A DNA stretch of 64,000 nt, taken from positions 86,508 to 150,507 of the forward strand of contig NZ_KB905436.1 of assembly GCF_000379465.1 (NCBI RefSeq), written 5' to 3'. Every line of letters begins with the position of its first letter. The stretch's first letter is position 1. The notes beneath the pieces were generated by a model. It was not told the DNA's origin, did not search any database, and was given only the letters and a program-made list of their open reading frames with translations. The stretch comes from Sciscionella marina DSM 45152. Lineage in GTDB: Bacteria; Actinomycetota; Actinomycetes; Mycobacteriales; Pseudonocardiaceae. A program made the position numbers and the translations under genes. This document shows, one piece after another, positions 50,613-58,652 of the stretch.

Positions 50613-51565
50613 TGACCGGTATTGCCACGAGCGTCACCCGGCTGCTCGGCATCGAACTGCCGATCGTCCAGGCGGGGATGTCCTGGGCTTCCTCGGCGTC
50701 ACCGCTGCCGCTCGCCGTCTCCCAGGCCGGTGGCCTCGGTGTGCTCGCCGCCGGCCCGATGCGCATCCCGGAACTGCGTGCCGCCGTACGCGAACTGCGG
50801 GCGGGCACCGAACGGCCGTTCGCGGTCAACCTTCCGCTCTACCGCAAGGGAGCCGAGGAGACCATGGATGTGCTTGCCGGGGAGGGAATCCCGGTGCTCA
50901 TCGCCTCCCAGGGCGGGCCGCGCCGCTACCTCGAGCGGTTCCACGCGGCGGGCACGGTCTGCCTGCACGTGGTCGCCAACCCGGAGCACGCGCGCAAAGC
51001 CGCCGATGCCGGGGCCGACGGGCTCGTCGTGGTCGGTGCCGAAGCCGGGGGCCATCCGCCGCCGGACATGGTCTCCACCCTGGTGATCGTGCGCGCCATC
51101 GCCAAGGCGGTGCCGGGAATCCCGCTCATCGCCTCCGGTGGCTTCGCCGACGGATCCGGGCTCGCCGCCGCGCTGTCCCTGGGCGCGGGCGCGGCACAAT
51201 TCGGCACCCGCTTCCTGCTCAGCGCCGAGGCGAACATCCATCCCGACTATCAGCGGGCCGTGCTCTCCGCAGCGCTCGGGGACGCCCAACCCATCGGCCG
51301 TGAGCTCGGCGTCATCCGCGCCCTGCCCAATTCCTTCACCCGCGCGATGACCGAGCTCGAACAGGACGGCACGAGCCTCGAACTCCGTAAGGCCCGGTTC
51401 GCCGAAGCCACCCTGAAGATGGCCGCCTTCGACGGGAACGTGCACGAGGGCAAGATCGAGGCCGGGCAGAGCGCGGGCCTCATCGACGAGGTCCGCCCGG
51501 CCGCCGAGGTCGTGCGCACCCTCGCCGAGGAATACCGCGCGGCAGTACGGGAACTACCGCGCTGA
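50612..51565 (+). CDS. nitronate monooxygenase / 2-nitropropane-dioxygenase family FMN protein
   Basis: A 317-residue FMN TIM barrel: LPIVQAGMSWASSASPLPLA, GGLGVLAAGPM, GADGLVVVGAEAGGHPPPDM (active-site loop, with His), IPLIASGGFADGSGLAAALSLGAG and TRFLLSAEANIH. This family includes nitronate monooxygenases and enoyl-reductase FabK-like enzymes; in an acyl-CoA operon an enoyl-CoA or flavin reductase role is as likely as nitronate oxidation. The ATG at 50612 shares the stop TGATG; a GTG at 50609 is the alternative. Last gene of the operon. Confidence 0.87.
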   Translation: MTGIATSVTRLLGIELPIVQAGMSWASSASPLPLAVSQAGGLGVLAAGPMRIPELRAAVRELRAGTERPFAVNLPLYRKGAEETMDVLAGEGIPVLIASQGGPRRYLERFHAAGTVCLHVVANPEHARKAADAGADGLVVVGAEAGGHPPPDMVSTLVIVRAIAKAVPGIPLIASGGFADGSGLAAALSLGAGAAQFGTRFLLSAEANIHPDYQRAVLSAALGDAQPIGRELGVIRALPNSFTRAMTELEQDGTSLELRKARFAEATLKMAAFDGNVHEGKIEAGQSAGLIDEVRPAAEVVRTLAEEYRAAVRELPR

Positions 51566-51599
51566 CCGGCCAACCGACCCGTTCCGTGGTCCTTTTCGG

Positions 51600-51895
51600 A
51601 CAGCTGCTCAGCTGTCGGCGGCATAGGCTTCGCGCAACAGTTCGGCGGCTTCCTCTCCACCTCCTCCACGGTGTGCAACACGAGGCGTACCGGCCTGTGG
51701 TCGCCGAGACGCGATCGCGGGTGGCAGGCCGGATCCGGGCGAAGGTGCGGCGCGGCCGACCAACGCCACGAAGGTCTTGCGCACCTGAACGGTGGCCTCG
51801 CCCAGGCCGTCCAGTCACCCGCGCGGTTCCGCCCCGGTACCGGGAGCTCGCTCACGGATCCCTGCGGCCCACACCTCAACGCCTGCCATGGCTAT
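51600..51895 (-). pseudogene. possible decayed gene in the 326-base gap after the nitronate-monooxygenase gene
   Basis: Bases 51566-51891 contain no intact gene. On the minus strand protein-like pieces lie in different frames: an ATG near 51889 starts MAGVEV-like sequence, LDGLGEATVQVRKTFVALV follows, then RLVLHTVEEVE and, in a third frame, EEAAELLREAYAADS before a stop. The last piece reads like the helical end of a small protein. I cannot name the family. It may be a frameshifted gene or chance coding-like composition. Confidence 0.25.
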
Positions 51896-52260
51896 CCGCG
51901 CTGATCCCCGCGCAGCCGGTCGAGCTGACGGCGGTCCCGCTTGGTGGGCCTGCCCGCCCCGCGTTCCCTGCGGGCGACCGGTGCGGTGTCCGCGGCCACC
52001 GGTTTGGGGGTTCGGTCGATCAGGCAGCCGACCGCGACCGAGGCACCCACGCGCTTCTGGATGACCCGGACCACCTCGACGATGACGGACCGGCCGTTGA
52101 TCCGGGCCCGCACCTCGTCACCCGGGGTGACCGTCGTACCGGCTTTGGCGGGCCGGCCGTTGATCTTGACATGCCCGCCCCGGCACGCGGCGGCGGCGAT
52201 CGGGCGGGTCTTCGCCAGCCGCACCGCCCAGAGCCAGCGATCGATACGGACGGATTCCAC
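51892..52260 (-). CDS. S4 domain RNA-binding protein (Hsp15-like)
   Basis: A 122-residue protein with an N-terminal S4 domain: VRIDRWLWAVRLAKTRPIA, GGHVKINGRPAKAGTTVTPGD, RINGRSVIVEVVRVI. The C-terminus is rich in Arg/Lys (RRERGAGRPTKRDRRQLDRLRG). Hsp15 relatives bind stalled 50S subunits with nascent peptidyl-tRNA. The GTG at 52260 puts the S4 fold at the start; upstream codons would not add conserved residues. Probably unlinked in function to its neighbours. Confidence 0.9.
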   Translation of the reverse strand: MESVRIDRWLWAVRLAKTRPIAAAACRGGHVKINGRPAKAGTTVTPGDEVRARINGRSVIVEVVRVIQKRVGASVAVGCLIDRTPKPVAADTAPVARRERGAGRPTKRDRRQLDRLRGDQRG

Positions 52261-52305
52261 CGGCCGACGATACGACGAAGACCGTCGGCCGCACAACGCG
52301 GGCGG

Positions 52306-53343
52306 CTACGTGTCGCCGGTCTCCCATGGCCGCACCGGGGCCGGGTTCTCCGGAATCTCCGCATAACCGCGGGAGCGGCGCGCGGCGCGCCCGATCATGC
52401 CGCGCACATCCGGGTACCCGGCCGCGGTCAGCACCTCGTCCAGCTCGCGCACGCATTCGGTGAGCATTTCCGGGCCGCGCAGCAGGATCGCGCTCGCCAG
52501 CTGCACCGCGCAGGCGCCGCTGAGCAGGAAGCGGGCGATATCGCTGCCGTCGCGCGCGCCGTTGGTGCCGATCAGCGGGGTGGCACCGGCGGTGAACGCC
52601 TTCGCTGCCCAGTACAGGCTCACCGGGAGCATGCCGGGCCCGCCGACCGCGCCCGCCGAGCCGAGTACCGGTACCCCGCTGTCGATATCCGGCCAGAACC
52701 CGGTGAATCGTCCGATCATGGTGACCGCATCCGCTCCGGACTCGCGTGCCGCGCGGGCCAGCGCCAGCGGATCATCGCTCTGTGCGGGCAGTTTCACGAT
52801 CAGCGGCGCATCCAGTCCGGCGCGGACCGTCCGTGTGTAGTGCGCGACCAGTTCCGGTCCGGTGAGCTGGCGTACCGCACCGGCTTCGCGGCCGTGCGGG
52901 GCGCCGACGTTCAGTTCCACCGCGGAGGTCACGGTGGCCAGTTCGCGCGCGATCCGGGCCGCGGGCTCGGCCTCGGCGACGGTGATGCTGCCGATCAGGT
53001 GCGCGCCAAGGGAATCGGCATGTGCGCGCACCCGTCCGAGCATGGCGAGCCAGTCGTCCAGGCTGTCCTGGGCGAGCCCGGATCGGCACAGCAGGCTCTC
53101 GGTGCCGGACTGGGATCCCCACTCGACCCGCGACCCCTCACGTCCGAGCAGGGCGTACTCGGCGATGTTCAGCTGGCGCGCGGCGGCCGGGGATTCGTTG
53201 ACCGATTTCGCCACCACCGCGCCTGCCCCGGCATCGAGGCAGGCGCGCAGGCCGTGTTCGTCGATGGTCGCCTCGCAGGAGGCCGCGATGACCGGGTTCT
53301 TCAGCGCGAGCGGCCCGATCGCGGTGGACAGGTCAGCGGTCAA
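52306..53343 (-). CDS. dihydroorotate-dehydrogenase-like FMN TIM-barrel protein lacking the catalytic cysteine
   Basis: A 345-residue class 1 DHOD/PreA-like barrel: KNPVIAASCEATIDEHGLRA, GAGAVVAKSVNESP, ELNVGAPHGREAGAVRQ, PLIVKLPAQSDD, VLGSAGAVGGPGMLP and PLIGTNGARDGSDI are the FMN- and substrate-site parts. In DHOD/DHPD enzymes the loop has NFSCPHG with a catalytic Cys; here NVGAPHG, so that Cys is Ala. It is unlikely to be the housekeeping pyrimidine enzyme. Overlaps the MFS gene upstream by 11 bases, and is the last of the divergent IclR cluster's minus-strand operon. Confidence 0.82.
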   Translation of the reverse strand: MTADLSTAIGPLALKNPVIAASCEATIDEHGLRACLDAGAGAVVAKSVNESPAAARQLNIAEYALLGREGSRVEWGSQSGTESLLCRSGLAQDSLDDWLAMLGRVRAHADSLGAHLIGSITVAEAEPAARIARELATVTSAVELNVGAPHGREAGAVRQLTGPELVAHYTRTVRAGLDAPLIVKLPAQSDDPLALARAARESGADAVTMIGRFTGFWPDIDSGVPVLGSAGAVGGPGMLPVSLYWAAKAFTAGATPLIGTNGARDGSDIARFLLSGACAVQLASAILLRGPEMLTECVRELDEVLTAAGYPDVRGMIGRAARRSRGYAEIPENPAPVRPWETGDT

Positions 53344-54646
53344 CGGTGCTCCCTCTCTGAAGCTGCTCCCCGGCCGGTTCGGCCGCGAGGTGATCGGTCC
53401 CGGTGCGATAGCGGATCACGAGCACGCAGGCACCGGACAGTACCGCCATGGCGGCCAGGTACAGCGCGACCGGCAGCGTCGCCCCGCCGCTGCTCAGCGC
53501 GACCGCGATCAGCGGGGCGATGCCACCGCCGAGGATCCCGGCGAGCTGGTAACACAGCGAGATCCCGGTGAACCGCACCGTGGCGGGGAACAGCGCGGCG
53601 GCGAAGGCGGGCAGCGGGCCGTAGATCAGCGAGCGGCCGATGTTGTAGAGGATCATGCCCAGCCACAGCAGCCCGACGATCCCGGTGTCGGCGAGGCTGA
53701 ACAGCGGTACGGCGAGCAGCGCGCTGACCACGGTTCCCGCGAGGATCACCGGGAGCCTGCCGCGTTTGTCGGCGAGCATGGCCGCCAGGGGCAGCGCCAG
53801 GATCTGGATCACCGCGACGAGCATGGTTCCGGTGAGCAGTTCGCCGGAGCTGTACCCGAGCTGTTTGGTGCCGTAGCTGGTGAGGAAGGTGGTGGACAGA
53901 TAGAAACCGGTCAGCGTGACCACCATCGCTCCGGTACCGAGCAGCACGGCGGCCCAGTGCTCGCGCAGCACCGTGCCCAGCGGCAGCCCGGCCGGTTTCG
54001 CGCGTTCCCCGGGCACCGGCTGCTCCTCGATGCGCGAACGGACGAACTGCCCGATGGCGATGAGGAAAACCGAGAGCAGGAACGGGATCCGCCAGCCCCA
54101 GCTGTGCATCCCCGGCCCGGAGATCGCCTGCACCACCGCGAAGACTCCGGCGGCGAGCAGCAGGCCGAGCGGCGAACCGATCTGGGTGAAGGAACCGTAG
54201 AAGGTCCGCCGGTTCGCCGGGGCCCGTTCCACGCTCAGCAGCGCGGCCCCGCCCCATTCCCCGCCGACCGCGATGCCCTGCAGAAAACGCAGCAGCACCA
54301 ACAGGATCGGGGCGGCCACGCCGATCGTGCCGTAGTCGGGAAGCAGCCCGATGAGGAAGGTGGAGCCGCCCATCATCAGCAGGGTCAGCATCAGCACGTA
54401 TTTGCGGCCGATGCGATCACCGAGGTGGCCGAACACGATGCCGCCGAGCGGCCGGGCGATGAACCCGATCGCGAACGTGGCGAACGCGGACAGCGTCTGC
54501 GCGATGGGGCTCAGCGAGGGGAAGAACAGGTCACCGAGCGCCAGCGCGGCCGCGGTGCCGTAGATGTAGAAGTCGTACCACTCGACCATGGTCCCGATCA
54601 GCGAGGCGAACGCGATCCGGCGCAGCTGTTTGGCATCGGTGCTCAC
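53333..54646 (-). CDS. MFS transporter, metabolite:H+ symporter (MHS) family
   Basis: A 437-residue carrier. MVEWYDFYIYGTAAALALGD, FGHLGDRIGRKYVLMLTLLM and LRFLQGIAVGGEWGGAALLS are the MHS family landmarks (shikimate, alpha-ketoglutarate, citrate carriers). It is the fourth gene of the minus-strand operon: its GTG overlaps the aldolase stop (GTGA at 54643-54646), and its end overlaps the DHOD-like start. A substrate that is an organic acid is likely. Confidence 0.88.
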   Translation of the reverse strand: MSTDAKQLRRIAFASLIGTMVEWYDFYIYGTAAALALGDLFFPSLSPIAQTLSAFATFAIGFIARPLGGIVFGHLGDRIGRKYVLMLTLLMMGGSTFLIGLLPDYGTIGVAAPILLVLLRFLQGIAVGGEWGGAALLSVERAPANRRTFYGSFTQIGSPLGLLLAAGVFAVVQAISGPGMHSWGWRIPFLLSVFLIAIGQFVRSRIEEQPVPGERAKPAGLPLGTVLREHWAAVLLGTGAMVVTLTGFYLSTTFLTSYGTKQLGYSSGELLTGTMLVAVIQILALPLAAMLADKRGRLPVILAGTVVSALLAVPLFSLADTGIVGLLWLGMILYNIGRSLIYGPLPAFAAALFPATVRFTGISLCYQLAGILGGGIAPLIAVALSSGGATLPVALYLAAMAVLSGACVLVIRYRTGTDHLAAEPAGEQLQRGSTVDR

Positions 54647-55380
54647 TCCACGCCCCTGAGCCGTTCCAGGAGGCCACCCGCCGCCTTGGCGAGCATTCCG
54701 GTGTCGTTCGAGACGAGCGCGAATCCGCAGCCGTCCTCGATGGCGGCGGCGACCGGCGGCGCGTCCCCGAAGGCGATCCCGCACGGTTTACCCGCCGCCT
54801 TCGCCTCCCGGATCGCGTGCCCGATCAGTTCCCGCACGGCTGCGTCGTCCGGGGTGGTGCCGAAGGAAAGGGAAAGATCCGCGGGACCGACGAACACGGC
54901 GTCCACATCGGACAGTGCGAGGATGTCCGCCGCCGAACGGATCGCCTGCTCGCTCTCCAGCTGCGGGATGCACAGCGGACGCTGCGCGTAGTACTCCGCC
55001 GCGGGCCGCAGTCCCCAGCGACCGGCTTTGCTCGTGCCGCCCGCGCCGCGCTCACCGTCCGGCGGAAACCGCATCGCCCGGCAGACCGCGCGCGCCTGCT
55101 CCGCGGTGTCCACTTTGGGCACGAGCAGCCCGTGGGCCCCGGCGTCCAGAATTTTCTGGATCATCGCCGGCGTGTGGTCGGGCACCCGGACGAGCGGGGT
55201 CAGCCCGAGCGCGGCCGCGCTGTTGACGATCCGGTAGGCGGTCTCCAGACTCAGCGGCGCGTGCTCCAGATCGACCACGACGAAGTCGAATCCCACGTGC
55301 GCGAGGATTTCCACCGGTTCCGGGGCGGGGATCTTCAGCCAGGTCCCGATCGGGACCTCCGCCCTGTCGAACATGCTCAT
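54643..55380 (-). CDS. HpcH/HpaI family aldolase
   Basis: A 245-residue class II-type 2-keto-3-deoxy-acid aldolase fold: GTWLKIPAPEPVEILAHVGF, FVVVDLEHAPLSLET, VRVPDHTPAMIQKILDAGAH and LVPKVDTAEQA carry the substrate/metal Arg and Glu, QLESEQAIRSA gives the metal Glu and DAVFVGPADLSLSFG the metal Asp. Known relatives cleave 4-hydroxy-2-oxo acids to pyruvate and an aldehyde. Third gene of the operon; ATG overlaps the cupin stop. Confidence 0.9.
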   Translation of the reverse strand: MSMFDRAEVPIGTWLKIPAPEPVEILAHVGFDFVVVDLEHAPLSLETAYRIVNSAAALGLTPLVRVPDHTPAMIQKILDAGAHGLLVPKVDTAEQARAVCRAMRFPPDGERGAGGTSKAGRWGLRPAAEYYAQRPLCIPQLESEQAIRSAADILALSDVDAVFVGPADLSLSFGTTPDDAAVRELIGHAIREAKAAGKPCGIAFGDAPPVAAAIEDGCGFALVSNDTGMLAKAAGGLLERLRGVE

Positions 55381-56231
55381 GGCTGCGGGTACTCCTCGGC
55401 GTTGAGCACCCAGCCCGGCTGCGCGGAGAAATCGGCGCGGGGCGGGGAGAAGATGTCGATGAGCTGATTACGCCCGGCCCCGGTCGCCGCCGTGGTGTGC
55501 ACGGTCGGCGGCGGGATCACCGCGATCGAGGGGCTGCCGACCGGGACGTGCTCGTCCGCGCGCCAGTTCCGCGAATCCGCCGTCCACGGGGTGCGGATGT
55601 GGTGCAGGAATTCGCCTTGCACGGCAAGGGAAAGCTGTTCGAAGTCATCGTGGTGATGCGGGGAGAGCCTTGCCGGGTCCCGAGGACCGTCACCGGGCGG
55701 GAGGAAGTTCACCATGAACGCGCGGGTGCGGAAGATGCGCCCGAACCTTTTCGGGTCCTCGGGAATTCCGGCCAGTGGATAGGCGCGCAACCGGTGCCCG
55801 CCCTCGGGTTCGGGCCACGGCCGCAGCGGCGCGACCCGGGGATGCGGTTCGGCGTAGGAGGCGGCGTTGGCGGTCTGCTCCGCCCAGCCGGGCTCATCGG
55901 CCTGGATCAGCCGCACCAGATCCCCCGCGCCGAGCGGGCGGATCTCGGCTTCTCCCGGCGGGATCGCGATCAGGCCCTGCCCGTGCAGGCTCACGGTATC
56001 TCCCTGCGCGCGCACCTCGGCCGCGGAGTCCTCGTGCACCAGCAGCAGCACGTGTTCGAAGCGCAGATTCCCGGACCAGGGCTCGTTGGTGCCGGACACG
56101 ATCACGTTCTGCCCGCGCACCGCCCATGGCCGCGCGGATCCGGTGAAATCGTGGTACTCGGGCGCGGCGATGGCCTCGGCCGAGGAATCCGAAGTGGACA
56201 GTGCGGAGCGCGGATCATCCTTGGTGTACAT
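55377..56231 (-). CDS. cupin-fold protein, function unassigned
   Basis: A 284-residue double-domain cupin. The C-terminal domain holds a clear metal site: LSPHHHDDFEQLSLAVQGEF with a His triplet, an Asp, and Gln/Glu, followed later by IPPPTVHTTAATG. The N-terminal half has RFEHVLLLVHED, HGQGLIAIPPGEAE. It is like sugar or keto-acid isomerases and dioxygenases but no specific family is certain. Located between the DUF6282 hydrolase and the aldolase in one operon. Confidence 0.8.
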   Translation of the reverse strand: MYTKDDPRSALSTSDSSAEAIAAPEYHDFTGSARPWAVRGQNVIVSGTNEPWSGNLRFEHVLLLVHEDSAAEVRAQGDTVSLHGQGLIAIPPGEAEIRPLGAGDLVRLIQADEPGWAEQTANAASYAEPHPRVAPLRPWPEPEGGHRLRAYPLAGIPEDPKRFGRIFRTRAFMVNFLPPGDGPRDPARLSPHHHDDFEQLSLAVQGEFLHHIRTPWTADSRNWRADEHVPVGSPSIAVIPPPTVHTTAATGAGRNQLIDIFSPPRADFSAQPGWVLNAEEYPQP

Positions 56232-56237
56232 GCGTGC

Positions 56238-57137
56238 TCACTCCAGCCCGAGCAGATAGGCCGGATTGTCACAGGTCATCAGCCGCAGTTCCTTCTCCGG
56301 GAGGCCGAGATCCAGCAGCGATCCGCACACCCGCAGATAGGCGTCCACCGGTTTGGGGTTCGAGGCCTGGCCGAGATCCGAGGAGATCACGGTGTGCTCC
56401 GGGCCGACCTTCTCGATCCAGTCGAGCAGGATCTTCGGGTCCCAGTGCATGTGCCCTTCCGGGTCGTACATGCCGACTTCGTGCTCGATGAACGCGCCCA
56501 GCCGCACGTAGTCGAGGCACTGCTCGGGTTCCGCACCGATCACGAAGTTCGGGTGGTTCACGATGAGCCTGCGGATTCCCTTGTCTCCCGCCGCTTCGAA
56601 CAGCGCCCGGATGTCCTCGGGGTACATGTGCCCACCGGAGAGCAGCGCCCCGGTCTCCGCGACCACGTCCAGGATCTCGAACACCTCGGGGCGCAGTTCC
56701 CCGTTCTCGCCGTGGATGTCGATGCGCTCGCAGGTCAGCGGCACGGTTTCGGTGGGGAATCCGTCGCCCGCGTGGTGGCATTCGATGTGCCTTCCCGAGG
56801 ACATCGTCGGGAACCAGACCACCTTGCCGCCCATCCGCAGCGACATCCGCACGGCGTGCGGGTTCAGCCCGCCGACGAAGCTGTTCAGCGCGATCCCGCC
56901 GTACACCTCGGTTTTCAGCTCACGCAGGCGCGGCGCCATGGCGAGCACATCCATGACCGTGTTGTGGTGATGGGATTTCACCACCATCGCCCGCATCCCG
57001 AGGCGCTCCTGCGCATCCCGGGCGGCCTCCACGTGGTCGAAGCGGCGGGGAAACGGGCTCGGCCCGGAGTGGCAGTGCAGATCGACGGCGCCCTTGAGCA
57101 CCGTGGCGACGGTATCGGTTTGAGACGACTCTGTCAT
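56238..57137 (-). CDS. DUF6282 family metal-dependent hydrolase-like protein
   Basis: A 299-residue amidohydrolase-type barrel. DLHCHSGPSPFPRR (HxH), AMVVKSHHHNT, GIALNSFVGGLNP, VWFPTMSSGRHIECHHAG, LIVNHPNFVIG and VISSDLGQASNP give a full set of potential metal ligands in amidohydrolase order. DUF6282 proteins have no assigned substrate. First gene of the minus-strand operon, 172 bases from the divergent MFS start, with candidate IclR sites between. Confidence 0.82.
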   Translation of the reverse strand: MTESSQTDTVATVLKGAVDLHCHSGPSPFPRRFDHVEAARDAQERLGMRAMVVKSHHHNTVMDVLAMAPRLRELKTEVYGGIALNSFVGGLNPHAVRMSLRMGGKVVWFPTMSSGRHIECHHAGDGFPTETVPLTCERIDIHGENGELRPEVFEILDVVAETGALLSGGHMYPEDIRALFEAAGDKGIRRLIVNHPNFVIGAEPEQCLDYVRLGAFIEHEVGMYDPEGHMHWDPKILLDWIEKVGPEHTVISSDLGQASNPKPVDAYLRVCGSLLDLGLPEKELRLMTCDNPAYLLGLE

Positions 57138-57153
57138 CGAACGCTCCTCCTTG

Positions 57154-57190
57154 ATGTTCGTATAGCAGGATGCATGTTCGCGATTCGAAC
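57154..57190. promoter_or_regulatory. candidate IclR operator region: two ATGTTCG direct repeats and GTTCG-N5-CGAAC
   Basis: ATGTTCG occurs at 57154-57160 and 57174-57180, exactly 20 bases apart, and the second forms a perfect inverted repeat GTTCG-CGATT-CGAAC (57176-57190). It lies about 17-53 bases upstream of the DUF6282 start and about 120 bases upstream of the divergent MFS gene. IclR proteins usually bind such regions in divergent promoters. Confidence 0.5.
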
Positions 57191-57308
57191 GTCAATATCG
57201 GATCCGGTCATTGCTTCCATAGAATTCCGCTCCTATCGTTCGCCATGGAGACTCTGTATTCGTAGTGTGAACATTCAATGGCGAGCTCACCGCAAGGAGT
57301 CAGAACCG

Positions 57309-58652
57309 ATGAACGAGCTCACGCGAAGTCCCGGAGCGGTCACCACCGACCAGAGCAAGGCGCGCACCGCGATCCGGGCGGGAGTGCTGGCCTACTTCGT
57401 CGACCAGTTCGACATCTATCTGCCGATCCTCGCGCTCGCCCCGGCGACCGCGTACTTTCAGTCGAAAGGGATCAGCGCGAGCGCGGCCGCACTGCTCGAC
57501 GCGTTCGTGTTCGCCTCGACACTGATCGCCCGCCCGCTCGGCGCCGCGATCTTCGGTCACTTCGCGGACACCAAGGGCAGGCGGAAATCCACCCTGGTCG
57601 CGGTGGCCGGGTTCGGCATCGCCACCGCGCTGATCGCCATGCTGCCCGGCTACGCGGAGATCGGCTTCGCCTCGGCGGGTTCGCTGATCGCACTGCGGTT
57701 CATCGGCGGCATCTTCCTCGGCGGCGAATACAGCACCGCGGTCCCCCTCGCCATGGAATGGAGCCCGCGATCGCGGCGCGGGCTGGTCTCGGGCTTGATC
57801 ACCTGCACCTCGCCCGGTTCCTACGCGCTCGCCGGTGCGCTGACCCTGCTGCTGCTCTCGGTCATGCCTTCGGCCGGTGTGGATTCCGCCTACGTGCAGT
57901 GGGGCTGGCGGATCCCGTTCGCGATCGGCGCGCTGCTCTCACTCGTGCTGTTCCGCTCCTATCTCAAGGAGGTCGACGAGCCGCCGACCACGCGCACCAG
58001 GCAGGGTTCCCCGCTGCTTCTGCTGCTGCGCGGGCGGCACCGGGCCGCGCTGCTGCAGATCTTCGTGCTGATGACCGGGGCCTGGCTGGCCACCAATGCG
58101 GGAATCGCGGTGCTGCCGGGGCTGCTCTCCTCGCACGTCGGGCTCAGCAGCGCGCAGGTCTCGATCGCGATGATGGTCGCCTCCGCGGTGGTCGCGGTGT
58201 GCTACCCGCTGTTCGGGATGCTGTCCCAACGGATCGGCCGCCGCCGCTTCTTCCTCGGCTACGGGGTGGCGGTGGTGGTGATCGGTGCTCCTTCCTATGT
58301 CCTGGCGATGAGCGTCAGCGCCCTCGGTCCGGTGATCCTGGCCTGCTGTCTGGTCGTGGTGTTCACCATCGGCACCTTCGGCCCGATCGCGGCCTATCTG
58401 ACCGAACGGTTTCCCTCCGAGGTGCGCGCGAGCGGCTACGGAGTCGGGTACAGCCTCGCGCTGATCCTGCCCGCGTTCTACGCGGTCTACCTGAACGGGC
58501 TCGGCACGGTGCTGCCCGCGCACCTCACCCCGGTGGTGCTCGTGGTCGTCGGCGGGCTGCTGATCAGCACCGGTGCCCTGCTCGGACCGGAAACCAGGCA
58601 TGTCGTGATGGAGCCGGAACACACCGCTACCGTTGAGCGAGGACACGAATGA
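57309..58652 (+). CDS. MFS transporter, MHS/sugar-porter type
   Basis: A 447-residue MFS protein with 12 TM segments, MHS-like motifs GHFADTKGRRKSTLVAVAGF, FIGGIFLGGEYSTAVPLAME (TM4) and FPSEVRASGYGVGYSLAL (TM11 entry). It should import a carboxylic acid, probably the substrate of the minus-strand operon. AAGGAG 11 bases before the ATG at 57309. The stop overlaps the IclR start (ATGA at 58649-58652). Confidence 0.88.
   Translation: MNELTRSPGAVTTDQSKARTAIRAGVLAYFVDQFDIYLPILALAPATAYFQSKGISASAAALLDAFVFASTLIARPLGAAIFGHFADTKGRRKSTLVAVAGFGIATALIAMLPGYAEIGFASAGSLIALRFIGGIFLGGEYSTAVPLAMEWSPRSRRGLVSGLITCTSPGSYALAGALTLLLLSVMPSAGVDSAYVQWGWRIPFAIGALLSLVLFRSYLKEVDEPPTTRTRQGSPLLLLLRGRHRAALLQIFVLMTGAWLATNAGIAVLPGLLSSHVGLSSAQVSIAMMVASAVVAVCYPLFGMLSQRIGRRRFFLGYGVAVVVIGAPSYVLAMSVSALGPVILACCLVVVFTIGTFGPIAAYLTERFPSEVRASGYGVGYSLALILPAFYAVYLNGLGTVLPAHLTPVVLVVVGGLLISTGALLGPETRHVVMEPEHTATVERGHE

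Noticed and set aside
55497-57308. Long in-frame extension before the MFS gene at 57309
   Set aside because: Antisense to the cupin and DUF6282 genes; no MFS sequence before 57309.
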